Positions 11,523 to 22,605 of a stretch of 64,000 nucleotides of DNA are shown here, piece by piece. Location: contig JAEMBT020000002.1 in assembly GCA_018873245.2 (NCBI GenBank), forward strand, positions 5,410,001 to 5,474,000, given 5' to 3'. Each line of letters starts with the position of its first letter. Position 1 is the first letter of the stretch. The translations under genes and the position numbers were made by a program. Under the pieces are notes generated by a model. That model searched no databases. It saw only the letters and a program-made list of their open reading frames with translations, and was not told where the DNA came from. Source of the stretch: Archegozetes longisetosus (Eukaryota > Arthropoda > Arachnida > Sarcoptiformes > Trhypochthoniidae).

Positions 11523-13223
11523 TCAATTATTAAAAATTTGATTAAGTTTATCACTGATAGAAATAAAAGTTTTGATCAGATTTTGTACATCATCTTTTGC
11601 TTCTTCTATTACCAAACTGGCTTCAAAATTATCACTATATTTGTCATGATAATCATCTATTTCATTTTCAAATTTTTTGAGATGGTCGATATTATCACTC
11701 AATTGTTTGCGAATGCGACGGTTCTCCTCTTCAAGTTCTTTGACTGTAGTTATCATTTTCTTGGTCATTTCTGATCCATATGATGTCTTATTCGTGACTT
11801 CATTAATCAACCTTACCCAAGGATCTGATGATGTAGTTGTAGTGGAAGAAGTAGTTGTCACAGTAATAGTAGATCTAGTTACAGTCGGTGTTGTTGGAGA
11901 GGATTTGGGGGAGGTTATGATCGAAGTAAGATTAGAAGTAGTTATACCAGTATTCGAAGTTGAATTTGATTTAGTTATAGTTAAAGTGGTATTTTGTGTT
12001 GAAGTTTGAGTAGTACTTCGAGTTGGAGTTGAAGTTGAAGTTGAAGTTGGAGTTGGAGTTGGAGTTGGAGTTGGAGTTGGAGTTGGAGTTGGAGTTGAAG
12101 TTGAAGTTGAAGTTGAAGTTGGGGTTGGAGTTGAAGTTGGGGTTGGAGTTGAAGTTGGGATTGGAGTTGAAGTTGGGGTTGAAGTTGAAGTTGGAGTTGA
12201 AGTGATAACTGAAGGCACTGTACTACTAGAATCGGTACTTGTTACACTTGACGAACAATTTTTAAAGTCAGTATCAGTGTAATTTCCAATATATTTCGAG
12301 TTCTCACACCTCATTCCTACGATCTTCTTACTCAAATTATCGTCAATTTCTTTAATCCATGCCACAGAACAATTACAAGTGAAAGGATTGCCGGATAACT
12401 CAATCCTGTTATCATCTGATCCTTCGGTTATCGGTCGAAATACCGTTTCATCGAGATATTTTATTTTATTATTTTGTAAAAACAGTGTCAAAGGATGATA
12501 ATAGTTGAAACAATTGCTGTCAAAACTCATTGCATCTAACGTGTTGTTTTGTAAGTCGATAATCACTTTATTCGTGTTTTTATTGTTTAGAATGAAATTT
12601 CTGCGACTAATATGAGTCAATTTATTATTTGACAAATCAATTTCTGTTACGTCAGTCAAATTGAAGGCATCTTTTCCTAATCGCTGGATTTGATTAGAAC
12701 TTAAATTGATTTTGCATAAGAATGTTTTGGTTCCTTGGTTGAACGCGTGATCGGGAACTTCAGCCACAGCAGTATGAGTTATTTCGATAGTTCGCATGTT
12801 TGTAAAATGTTGACCTGCAATCATCATTATATTTGAATCTTTGAACGAAACACAGTTCCTAATCTGTAAAGCTTCAACTATTCTCTTAGATTCGTCTCCG
12901 ATATAGATGTATTCAAGTTTTGGATTATCAACAAATGTGAAATTACTTGCAGTAAAATTTGAAAACACATATTCTTCTAGCCTAACAATTGAAGTGTTAA
13001 TGAACGAAATCGAACTAAAATGTGGTTCAATTCTTCCAGAATTAATTCGATTGTTAATATCAGTCATATTTGAATCACTGATATCCATTCCTTGACAAAT
13101 AAGACTTATGGCTAAATATTTTCCAACAACGCATTGACACGGCTCTAAAGCTTCTTTGGCCGGACAATCTATACTTATTGTTTCGATCACTAATAACGTA
13201 AAAATAAATACTGAAAAAAACAT
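11523..13223 (-). CDS. secreted leucine-rich-repeat protein with mucin-like stalk
   Basis: One uninterrupted exon of 566 residues. I place the start at ATG 13223, because the longer frame begins at a TTG and because this Met opens a good signal peptide (residues 1-18). A Cys-rich LRR N-cap (CPAKEALEPCQC) follows. Then come several leucine-rich repeats, best seen as LSSNQIQRLGKDAF, IDLSNNKLTHIS and LFLQNNKIKYLDETVF, and an LRR C-cap (NPFTCNCSVAW...MRCEN...FKNC, about 280-325). Residues about 325-466 are a Thr/Pro/Ser tract suited to dense O-glycosylation. The last about 90 residues are charged and heptad-like (VKELEEENRRIRKQL), predicting a coiled coil. There is no membrane helix or GPI signal. 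The architecture suggests a secreted, oligomerising adhesion or matrix protein; the ligand is unknown. Confidence 0.85.
   Translation of the reverse strand: MFFSVFIFTLLVIETISIDCPAKEALEPCQCVVGKYLAISLICQGMDISDSNMTDINNRINSGRIEPHFSSISFINTSIVRLEEYVFSNFTASNFTFVDNPKLEYIYIGDESKRIVEALQIRNCVSFKDSNIMMIAGQHFTNMRTIEITHTAVAEVPDHAFNQGTKTFLCKINLSSNQIQRLGKDAFNLTDVTEIDLSNNKLTHISRRNFILNNKNTNKVIIDLQNNTLDAMSFDSNCFNYYHPLTLFLQNNKIKYLDETVFRPITEGSDDNRIELSGNPFTCNCSVAWIKEIDDNLSKKIVGMRCENSKYIGNYTDTDFKNCSSSVTSTDSSSTVPSVITSTPTSTSTPTSTPIPTSTPTPTSTPTPTSTSTSTSTPTPTPTPTPTPTPTPTSTSTSTPTRSTTQTSTQNTTLTITKSNSTSNTGITTSNLTSIITSPKSSPTTPTVTRSTITVTTTSSTTTTSSDPWVRLINEVTNKTSYGSEMTKKMITTVKELEEENRRIRKQLSDNIDHLKKFENEIDDYHDKYSDNFEASLVIEEAKDDVQNLIKTFISISDKLNQIFNN
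12015..12205. repeat. hexanucleotide tandem repeat (GGAGTT/GAAGTT)n in coding sequence
   Basis: About 30 copies of a 6 bp unit alternate between GGAGTT and GAAGTT on the plus strand, so the minus-strand gene reads Thr-Pro and Thr-Ser pairs. The unit is a multiple of three, so copy-number change alters stalk length without breaking the frame. The long plus-strand Leu/Lys/Glu frame here is only its antisense shadow. Confidence 0.95.
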
Positions 13224-13553
13224 GTAGCTTTTAGTATTGTTATTCAAATTTTAAAAAGCAATTTATTAAAGAAAAGCAGCACTAATTGCCCACTTATATT
13301 TATAAAGTTAACACATAAGATAACACTTACAGCAGTATTCATGAACAGCACTTAGAGCTTAAGTGTGACTTAACAAAATTGCATTTGGGTCTGAAATTCT
13401 TGCGATTAAAATTTAACTGCACTAAAGTTCTATAGGTTAAATCTAGACAAAATCTAAAATAGATTATGAGTTATCAATTTTTGAAAATTCACCCTTAACT
13501 TAATTGTTATTTGTGAATAAGGCTGTTAATAGCTTAAGTGATAATTAAGGAAT
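13224..13553. other. 5' flank of LRR gene
   Basis: AT-rich. Presumably contains the minus-strand promoter; no motif could be assigned. Confidence 0.4.
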
Positions 13554-13555
13554 TA

Positions 13556-14837
13556 TTACTAAAAATTGCACAAAATTCAAAGTGTAATAACTTTTTCATT
13601 ACTAGACAGAATTTAATAAGTAATACGGCGTTGGATTCGCATGAATTTGTAGTTTAAAAATACCTAACGCCCAAATTCTTAGAACTCTCAGTTCTAGCCA
13701 TGGAATCGTTAAATGAATTTCAGAGAAGAACTCGTTGAACAATTTTATCAAAAACAGGCAAAAAGAATAGCCATTAACTGTTAGACGCTTTGTTGCAATG
13801 GAAATTAAAAGACGATTGGTTTATATTATAATTAGTCGTATAAAGAATGACATACCATTGAAAAGATCCAATGGCTCGGGCCGTAAAGCCATTAAAATAA
13901 ACTACGAAAAAATTGAAGTCCGATCAATAATTTTGATGGAAAGAAAGGGGTTTAACAGAATAGAATAGTCCAAAAGTACAATACAAGTCAATCTTATATG
14001 TCTAAAATGCTGGTATGGCCTGGAGTTAAGTATTATAAGGGAAGAATCAAACCAAAAATATCACCAGAACAGGATATCGTGATTAAAAAGAAGTTGAATT
14101 ATTCGAGTAAAACAAATTTTCGGCCATTGAATGGTCTTAAGATTGTAATGGATGACGAGAGTTACTTCTCTCTAAGTGGCGAAAATATTCTACAGGATCA
14201 TGGCTACTATTCTTCCAACAGACTCTCAACAAAGTATTAATATGAAGTACAGAACTAAATCTAAATTTCCAGCTGAAGTCCTAGTTTGCTTCGCGATCAG
14301 CGTAAACGGTCGCTCTAACGCTTATTCGTGCCCTAAAAACTGCGCCATTGATTCAAAATTTGTTCTAAAGGGTGCATAGAGAAGTGATTGCTCCCATTCT
14401 TAAAGTATTATCGTGAGGACGGCAAATATGTCTTTTGACCAGATTTGGTAGCAACTCTCATTATTGAATAAATTTAGTATAAATTTAGTATAGTATAAGC
14501 TTGTCGAACGTGCACACAAACCATCTAACGTTCCCCAACTGCGACCAATTGAAAGTTTTGAAGTCTCCTTAAGTATAAAATTTATAAAATTTCTGGAAAG
14601 CCAAAAGTATTGATCATCTGAAGACTCGCGTTAGACAAAATTTGCGCGAAATTAGTCTAAAAGTTCCAGTAAATCTCATGAAGAAGTGAAGACTAATGTC
14701 CGAAACGCTGCAGATAGTGGACCAAACTTCACGTTGAACTAAAGGTTATCTAATGCCTTTTCAATACATATGTTACTCCTTAAATTCTGTTCAGTAAAAA
14801 GTTATTGCATTTTGAATTTAGTGCAAATTTTTAGTAA
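13556..14837 (+). mobile_element. mariner-like element, full length but decayed
   Basis: Ends are inverted repeats of about 60 bp: left TTACTAAAAATTGCAC, right (minus strand) TTACTAAAAATTTGCAC, both continuing through AATTCAAA...AATAACTTTTT and ACAGAATTTAA. TA dinucleotides flank both ends (13554-13555 and 14838-14839), the duplication expected for Tc1/mariner. At 1282 bp it has the usual length of an autonomous mariner, but the transposase frame is broken. Confidence 0.85.
13680..14560 (+). pseudogene. mariner-type transposase pseudogene
   Basis: Several frames carry family pieces in order. About 13725-13950 is a decayed helix-turn-helix region. VMDDESYF at about 14146-14169 holds the first catalytic Asp. 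A FAISVNGRS block at about 14290-14320 corresponds to the strand after it. NVPQLRPIE at about 14527-14553 matches the conserved C-terminal block of one Tc1/mariner lineage. Stops and frame changes separate all these pieces, so no functional protein is encoded. Confidence 0.75.
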
Positions 14838-17008
14838 TAACTCTTAGCTCAATAAATCAATAACTAGATCACTTAAGTTAGCAGATATAAGCGATAGTTT
14901 AATTTGAGCTAATGGCGAAAAGAGAAATATAAGCTCTATTGGGGCAAAGCTATCATCTGTCCCTCTCCTAAAATAATTATCTGAGCATTGCAACAATTGA
15001 CAGACAAAATTTGCAAACTGTTTACACGCTGAATATCCATTAATAAGAATAACATAAGCTTATAAAAATAATTAGGGAAATGTGATGCCTTTACCTTTAA
15101 TCATGTTTGAAGCATCCAAATATTTTTCTTACTTTTCATATCATTCTTTATGTTCCAGTAATTATTAGACAACAATTCCCAATTAGGATTTCTATCAAAC
15201 TTTTGCATAATCTTTTAGCTAAATTTTAATACAAGTGACGCTTTTCTCACTATTAACGAAATCAAGTGTGCCTGTGTATGAGTTCAATACCAAGAATTGA
15301 GCTCAGCAGATGGTTTTAAAATTGATATTTCTCAACAAAAGACAGATTAGATTGAAATTTACATTAGAAACGGGAATATCGAATATTTTCTGAAAATTTT
15401 GCGTGTTGCTCAGCTGAAAATCCAGAATTTAATTTTCAATACTTTTTCAAAACAGGACTGTTTAAGCATCGAACAGTATATCGTCGAGTGAGTGCTATAA
15501 AGTCCTATTTCTAATTGAAGTAAAATTACAGATGGAACTTTATAAAACATCGCCAATCATATAGTAATATTTGTTATGAAGAATTCATGCTCAATTAAAA
15601 GAGTAGAACTTAATGAGTAATTCTTTGAATCTATACGTGACGCGATGTTATTTTTCTTTAATCTTATCAAAACTGTTTTTAAATTTTCTATGATTATACA
15701 TAAACTTTATTTGATTTAATGTGCTTTTCTTGTAAACGACAATGGGTACAATAAAGTTATTATCTTTTTTACTTAAATCATATCTAAAAATGCAAAATAT
15801 GTATTCGAAATTTAAACTGAATGCATGATTATTGCATGCATTTACAGTATCTGCACTCGTGGAACAACCATATCATATAAAGTCTGTTATTAATAAGTTA
15901 TTTTGAATGATCTTATCTGTTCCCGTCATAGTATAGGTATTACTTCTGAACACCCAAAAAATAATGACTTACATAAAAGTTACATTACGTTATTTGAATT
16001 TAAAAATTCAAAAATCAACTCTAAAAATATTTGAGTGGTTCAAAATTAGTATTCGTCTGAAAAATTAGCTAACTTGCAGAGTTTTCGGATTTATAATTAT
16101 GAAGTTCTGAAAGATTTACAGAAAACAATATATTGTTCATTATAGTAGTTTGATATATACAACATATATGTAATATGTCACTGATATGTCAGTCTATTCT
16201 AATTCTTATTCCAAAATATCCAGTGTCTGGACAACTCTAATAGTCTAGTATTTATTGTATGAGAACAATAATGATAATATTAATTTATAGGAGAATATTT
16301 CGTTCTACTAGGTTTTATGCGACCTAAAGATTTCAGACATACATCTTATGTATTCATATACTATGACCTAAATATAAAAGAATTTTTTATAGGGAACGAA
16401 CATTTTTCGAGATGTTTGACTTTATGTGTTTCATTGAAATAACATGACGAGCAGCTATATAAAGCGAAATACTCTATAAAATGTTAGGTATCCACGTAAT
16501 AATTAATCTAATCTAACGTATAATTAACTCAGGTTAATTGTTTTCGCGTCAGGTAAAAGCATTCCTAAGCTAACTTGAATGGGAAACCTGGCCTTCTTCC
16601 TTCGAACGAAAATTTTTTTCTATTCCTACTGAGTTCAGGTCATAGTGCACAAATATAAATCTTTTGTTTAAAATCTCTGGTCGCGTTTAAAGTCTAGTTT
16701 AACCGAATATTAAGTTTATTTTATAAGATTTAACTGAGATTTCTTTGTTTGTAGAAAAGTGCTTTTAGTCGTTATTGCAAAAATATTGAATTCATTTGTA
16801 AGGAGAAATCCACACAAATATTTGTTTGGTTAAAATACATAGTCATGATATGCTTTGAAACACGGAACTCTAACCTGTAGATTTGACAAATAATTTACTT
16901 CAGATTCATACGAAAGATTCCAATATAATTCAACCTTACTTAAGACAAGTGCTACGAATAGCATCCAATAAGAAATACCTGATGTTATTATTATGTTTTA
17001 ACCTATCA
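14838..17008. other. intergenic, AT-rich
   Basis: About 2.2 kb without an open frame, RNA gene or strong repeat that I could recognise. Confidence 0.45.
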
Positions 17009-17524
17009 TTAATTATCATTAGACATATCAAAAGTTCCACTATCTTCTAAATCACATATTTCAAGAGAATCTCTTTTATCATTATTAACAGTTTGCTCCT
17101 CTTCATAATCTGGTACGAAAACGGCTGCATTCTTCCTATGCCGTATACATTTCTCGTTTTCTCTACTCTACAAACAAATCAATTGATTTAAAGTTCTAGA
17201 ATCCAAAAATCTAATCCTTACCTCTTCTTTACTCATCACATCATTGTTGTTGTCATTTTGTCTGATTTTGATGAAGAATCTCTTCCAAGACTGCCATTTA
17301 TTATTGGGTCTAAGTTTTTGAGTAACATTTTGCTCTTCAGTCCAATCGGATATCTTTCTGGATCTTCCGACGTTTTTGAAAGCATTTGCTAAATCCAAAC
17401 AAGAATAAGCGCATCTCAGTCTGCACTTTAAATAACTTCTCTTACCCCATATCTTAACAGAGGTAAGTGTTGAATCGTCTTGTAATACCTGTGACGCGGA
17501 TCGACCTTTTTTGTTTAAAGCCAT
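17009..17524 (-). CDS. unknown small three-exon gene, 134 residues
   Basis: Exons 17524-17446, 17388-17222 and 17167-17009 join cleanly in frame, with GT-AG introns of 57 and 54 nt. The first intron starts GTAAGA and ends TTGGATTTAG; the second starts GTAAGG and ends TTTGTTTGTAG. The product starts MALNKKGRS. It is basic in the middle (WANAFKNVGRSRKISDW, then NNKWQSWKRFFIKIRQ) and acidic at the C-terminus (VPDYEEEQ...DLEDSGTFD). No signal peptide or membrane helix, so it is probably intracellular. The Trp/Phe/Lys-rich core is reminiscent of small PH-like or membrane-binding modules, but I do not recognise a family. Non-coding 5' exons are possible. Confidence 0.6.
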
Positions 17525-17586
17525 TTGAGGATTTTCAGAAAAATTAATGTTCAAACTTTAATATAGGTATTGTACCAAAATTCTGG

Positions 17587-17774
17587 TTCAAGTCTACTTC
17601 TTATACCACTATTATTATAAATGATGCTCAAGCTTCTTCATCGAAGTTTGAGTCTCAAACAATAACTTCAAGTTTAAATACTGTTATAAGTCGTGTTGAG
17701 CACAACTTAAGCTTCGATGGAAAAAAACTTGAGCATCATCTGTAACAATATTGATATAAGAAACACACTTGAGC
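17587..17774. mobile_element. short inverted-repeat element (MITE-like)
   Basis: The left arm runs GTTCAAGTCTACTTCTTATA then ATGATGCTCAAGCTTCTTCA. The right arm carries the complement of CTCAAGTGTGTTTCTTATATC and GATGATGCTCAAGTTTTTTTC. The arms are about 70 bp with a 50 bp loop. It lies just upstream of the small unknown gene, where it could influence the promoter. Confidence 0.65.
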
Positions 17775-19719
17775 TATATTTTTGACAGTCTTCTGATTTA
17801 AGCTTATTGAGTGTTGTCATTTTAAGTGAGCATCGTCTTCATTAACATTGAAATAAAAATTCAACTGAAACCAACATTTTTCAAGTTTGCAGTTATATGG
17901 AAATCTTCAATATTGAAGAGAATCTAGTTATAAAACTTTAGCTAATGAACTATACCTTTAAATGGTAGATGAGTTGAAATATAATCTTCAGATAGTTTGT
18001 TAGAGTTTATGCTACTCATGGATGTTAACTGAATGCATCAGTCGCTATATGATAAATTTGTTGAATATAGCGTTCTGATGACATTGAAATAATTCTCTCA
18101 CAACAGCGTTTGAATTAGCAATGAACTTAAAACATAGTAACACACATTCAGCCCATAAAGAATATGCACAGCATTTCAAGAGTTAGAGACTCTATGCTCT
18201 TACACATGACAACGATGCTAATATGAAAAACTAATTAAATAAAGGCCGTGCCATCAATACCCCTAATTTAGTTCAAATGACAATCACTTCGAAACTTTGA
18301 TTTTTTATTAGACTCCACCCTATTTGTAGTGACTACTCATAATCGCAATAATAACCTATCTATTTAATGATAAACTATTCCATGTATTGGTTTAGAGACT
18401 TTTTTGACTTACATCTGACCCTCAGTTTAGCCACATGCTTCTCATTAATGGTAATGATGCCTATTATCAATAAATACGTGGAAATACACTTACATTATTC
18501 ACTTTTAGTATTCAATACATCTTCTCTAATAAATGGGTTAATAGTTATAGAAGAATTTTATTGATTTTTAATTTTACCTTTCAATTCAATATATGCAGTC
18601 AAATCGATTTATGATTCTCAGAATTTAGACTCTCATGTTTTTAATCTATTCTTTAATATACTAGACCATCATCTTACTGTTTTTATTTTCAATCAAGACA
18701 AATCTAGATGTTCAACTCTCAAATCTTGCTACTATATTTTTCAAAAAAGTTCAAAATTCCTTCCACTATTCGTTGGAAATGTTTTCTTTCAGAGAATTTT
18801 GAATATTTTTCAAGCAATCAAAGTTAATCCGTTCTGAAAGAACAACAAATTCTCAAGCCCTTCTAAAGTTTAGCTAAGCTTCTTGAGGATTAAAAATTCA
18901 AGTATCGACTTGAATAGTTCTAGTTTCGTGATTTGTTAGAGTCGATGCCTATTAATATGCATGATATAAATTGTATGTTTGATGCAATACATAATTCTAT
19001 GAAATCTCTCAATAGAGAGAATCAGTGACACATTTGTATTAGAAAAGTATTTCATTAATAATTTATTCATTTTTACACTATAATTATTTAAATTGTTATT
19101 TATGCATCAATGCCTGCTTTATGCATCAAAATAATTACAATTTACTCGAAATAATATGAGCTCTGGTTTTTCAGGAAGAATAAATGTGCTGTATTTTAGT
19201 ATTGATGAAATAAAATCATTTTAAGACACAACCGTAGCTGTCGGAGGAAGAAATATAGGCGAATAAAGATTTTTTCAAAATTGGAATCAAGTCAAGTCAA
19301 GTGGTCTGTACTGAGAAAATCTTGTAATAAACTTTGATTGTATTTATTCGATATATCAATCGATTCCTTGCTGTTAAACATTGATGAAAGGTCTGATAAC
19401 AACTGAGTAAATATTTGAATGTTGATTAGCGTTTGTCTCAACAAATCTGATCATTTCATTTCAGACTTTTAGGCTCTCCCAGACCATATAGTTGGCTACA
19501 TCACTATTGTAAGAACTACATCTGAAAATTCAGATTGATAAACAAAATGTAAAAAAACAATAAAATGAAGGAAAATTTTTTATTCATCGTAATGTTGGAA
19601 TAATTTATGTTTGCTTGTCATTAATTAAGTATCTTTGAAAAATATAATAAGCTTTATTTAGTAACTTGATTAATCAAATAAATATAGTTACTATTTAAAA
19701 TATAGTCTTCTGATTGAAT
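17775..19719. other. intergenic, AT-rich
   Basis: No supported gene. The plus-strand frame at 18367-18564 is hydrophobic but lacks any other coding sign. Confidence 0.45.
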
Positions 19720-21709
19720 CTATTCATTATTAGCTACAACTTCAGGCATCGACTCACTGTGCACGACTTCAGGTTCTATCAGTTCTTGCTTTTCATCTGT
19801 TTTGTCTCGTTTCGCATCTTTATCATCCAACTTATCAGTTTTTGCATCTGTTTTATCTTCATTTTTTCTTCGTCTTCACCTGTTTTCTCTTGTTCCGGAT
19901 GTTTATCTTCTGATTTCTCAGTTTTTACTTCGAGTTTATCCTCATTTGTGCCTTGTTTTTCATCTGACTTTTTACCTTCAGTACTATCTATTTCCAACTC
20001 CTGCTTTTCACGACCAGATTCGTCAGTTTGATTATTGTCTGTATTTTCCTAAAATTCGAGAATTAAAAGTTCAAAATTTTTTGAATGAATCTAAAAGTAA
20101 GGTTTTTGAGCTTCACATTTTGAGTAATTGAAAAAAAACTTTAAAATAGACTTCCTTACCTTATCATCACTAATAGTCTCATCAACTTCTTTGACATCAC
20201 TATAAAGAATCCCACCCCTAATCCAACGTCTCCATAATTCTGCACTTGTCTTACACCTCACTTTCAAGTTTCGACCGCCTCTTCGTATTCGAGAAAAATA
20301 GATTTTGACGAAGATGTTTTAGGTGTTGTGCTTACTTCAAATTCAATTTTGTGCTTCAAATCAAATGAAGGCATCGAGCGTTCTATAGTAACTAAAATAA
20401 TGAAAGGATAATACTATTAATAGCTAATCATACAGAAGCAGGGTTACTATCTGTCCGGATTTTGACTGAACAGTCCAGACTTCGGGTAGTCTGCCTACAT
20501 CTTTAAAAGATCTGTATCCGGACATTCATTACAAGAATTTGAGAATTTTTAAATTAAAAGGAAATTAAATCTTAATATTTCTTATTATGATTTGTAAAAA
20601 TTATAGCATTCTTATTTTCACCTTAATATTCGTTGTCTAAGGCATTAGATCAAGATTCTTTAAATATTTCGACCCTTCGCATATTCAATTGCAATTTGAG
20701 AAGATTTTGTTAGCGAAACATGAAAATATGATCTACAATTCAAATAAAATTATGCAAGGGCACCCCTTTAGCATTTTTCGTCCAGAATAATTGTTTCGAA
20801 GTACTAGTTCTGTATAGAACAGGGACGTCCATCATAGGAGGTTTTCATACTACGCAAAGTGAATTTTATTTATTCAATTTCTTTGTTTAATACCAAAGAC
20901 GAGCTATTCCATAGAATTACCCAGTAAAGTATTAATTCAATTTTAGAATAGACTATCACTTTGAATTAACTTAACTGAATATAAAACAAGCGAATATACT
21001 ATGAACAGTTTGGGAATCACATTCACAAGCATTACTTTATAAGTTTATCTTTACCTGTATTACCTAGCATTAACTCAGACATGATCGGTATATACAAGAA
21101 TACTATCAAGAATTCTACAGTAAAGTCAAGTGTACTACTTATTATGCCAACTAATATTCGAGAAATTGATTCTCCAAACAGTGGACAATTTAGAACATTT
21201 GAATAGCTAGATAAAGGAAGGACTCAAGCTGATTTCTATTGTTATATCTTTATTTCAATATAAATTATACTAGAATAGTATATAATTTGAAGAATTTCTC
21301 GAGCTTGTATTCATGCATATAGAATGCATAATGAAGTGCTTGAAATCACTATTGATTATTGTGAAATCAGCTTAAATTTGTATGAAAAGAGAAAATAAGT
21401 AGTTCTTGCCTTTCCTCTATATGACAATAATAAACAAAATTATTAAAAATTGATTGTTTTACGCAGCAAAATTTGTAAGGTTAATAAATGCTGTTCAAAA
21501 CAACTTTTAGAAATGATAATTTATTGAAATACAAATAAGATGATGGTATTTTAATTTTTTAATACGATGATAAACTTACCTTTTTTTCTTTTGCTAAAAT
21601 CAAATGCTTTAACTCTTTTAGTCCACTTGATATAACGCGGGCAAATCCCATTAATCTCTTCATTTTCAAATTCATTGTTATCGAAATGAAGCGGTAATAT
21701 GCGAGACAT
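19720..21709 (-). pseudogene. unknown gene with apparent frameshifts, charged C-terminal tail
   Basis: Exon 1 (21709-21580) starts MSRILPLHFDNNEFENEE and ends at a GTAAGT donor. Exon 2 begins at 20391 after ATTATTTTAG and reads on in frame (VTIERSMPSFDLKHKIEFE). Near 20268 the continuing frame stops, but one frame over it reads LKVRCKTSAELWRRWIRGG, so a base appears missing. Splicing at the GTAAGC at 20335 does not restore the frame cleanly. The coding part then ends at 20160 (donor GTAAGG) and resumes at 20048, encoding a Lys/Glu/Asp/Thr-rich repetitive tail. A second shift falls in the A6 run at about 19862-19867, after which DKTDAKTDK-type repeats continue to a stop at 19720. The N-terminal half resembles a PH-like fold (strands ending in an ELWRRW helix), as inference only. 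Either a young pseudogene or uncorrected indels in a real gene. Confidence 0.5.
20392..21579. other. large intron of the preceding gene
   Basis: 1188 nt between a GTAAGT donor and an ATTATTTTAG acceptor on the minus strand. A small hairpin-forming segment at about 20447-20530 has GTCCGGA and TCCGGAC near its two ends and may be a tiny MITE. Otherwise nothing. Confidence 0.4.
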
Positions 21710-22605
21710 TACTTATCAGATCTATAAATCGTCAAGCTGTTATTAGATTGAATGAACTTGAGATAAAAATGTGGTAAACTTATTTAAACTTAATTCTAAT
21801 TTAAATTTTCACAATAAGTCATTAAAGATCTGAACTTCTCAGAATTAAATAGTTAAAACTAAAATCAAAGCAAAATTTTTGACGAATCTAATGTCGAATA
21901 ATGCTACTATATATATCACATCATCAGAAATGTTAAACAGTCGACAAGAGTGGAAGAGTGAAACCAATGTCTAAAGCGTTGTTATCAATTCACGCTCCAA
22001 TTCTAATGATTATATACCATCAGAGAATAGTATCACGTACTGAGAATACTATGTGTCCCACAGTCAAGTATAAAAATGACCAAAACGTTTTAGATATTCC
22101 AGAAATTTACATAAAGTATACTTCAAATTTATAAGAATAGTTTGCTCAAGCATAAATTTTATTTTTTATTCAAATTGATTAGAGAAATAGATTAGTATTA
22201 ACAGGCTTAAGCCAAGAGTCTTGCATTTATAACAGTCGACATAAATTGATGGGTAAAGGCTTATAAATAATAAGTTAATTAGCGTAATGGGCGAGTACTG
22301 TAATAATTTTAGAAGCAATAGATAACTACTTTATGTGCATAGAAGCAATGCTAAAAGGATCGATAATTATAATAAAGTTAATCTAGTTATACCTTTACGA
22401 ATAAAAACTAATAAAAAAGTGTTTTACTTTCGTTTATTAATATTCTAAATGATTATTTGATGGTTTAGTCAAATCTTCAAAATAAATCAATACTAGTATT
22501 TGACAAATTAAAAATAATATTCAAATACATTAACTCTGAATCAAAATTATATTCCCTATGAATGATCCTAATTACTTGAGAGATTTGCTTAATATTAATG
22601 CAAAT
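21710..22605. other. intergenic
   Basis: Promoter side of the 19.7-21.7 kb gene and 3' flank of the CUB/LDLa gene. A minus-strand AATAAA (plus TTTATT at about 22433-22438) lies about 170 bp past that gene's stop. Nothing else was seen. Confidence 0.4.

Noticed and set aside
12023-12205. Plus-strand frame of Glu-Leu-Lys-Leu repeats
   Set aside because: It is the antisense reading of the (GGAGTT/GAAGTT)n tract that encodes the Thr/Pro/Ser stalk of the minus-strand LRR gene.
18367-18564. Hydrophobic 65-codon plus frame
   Set aside because: Hydrophobic frames arise readily in T-rich DNA; no start context or neighbours support it.
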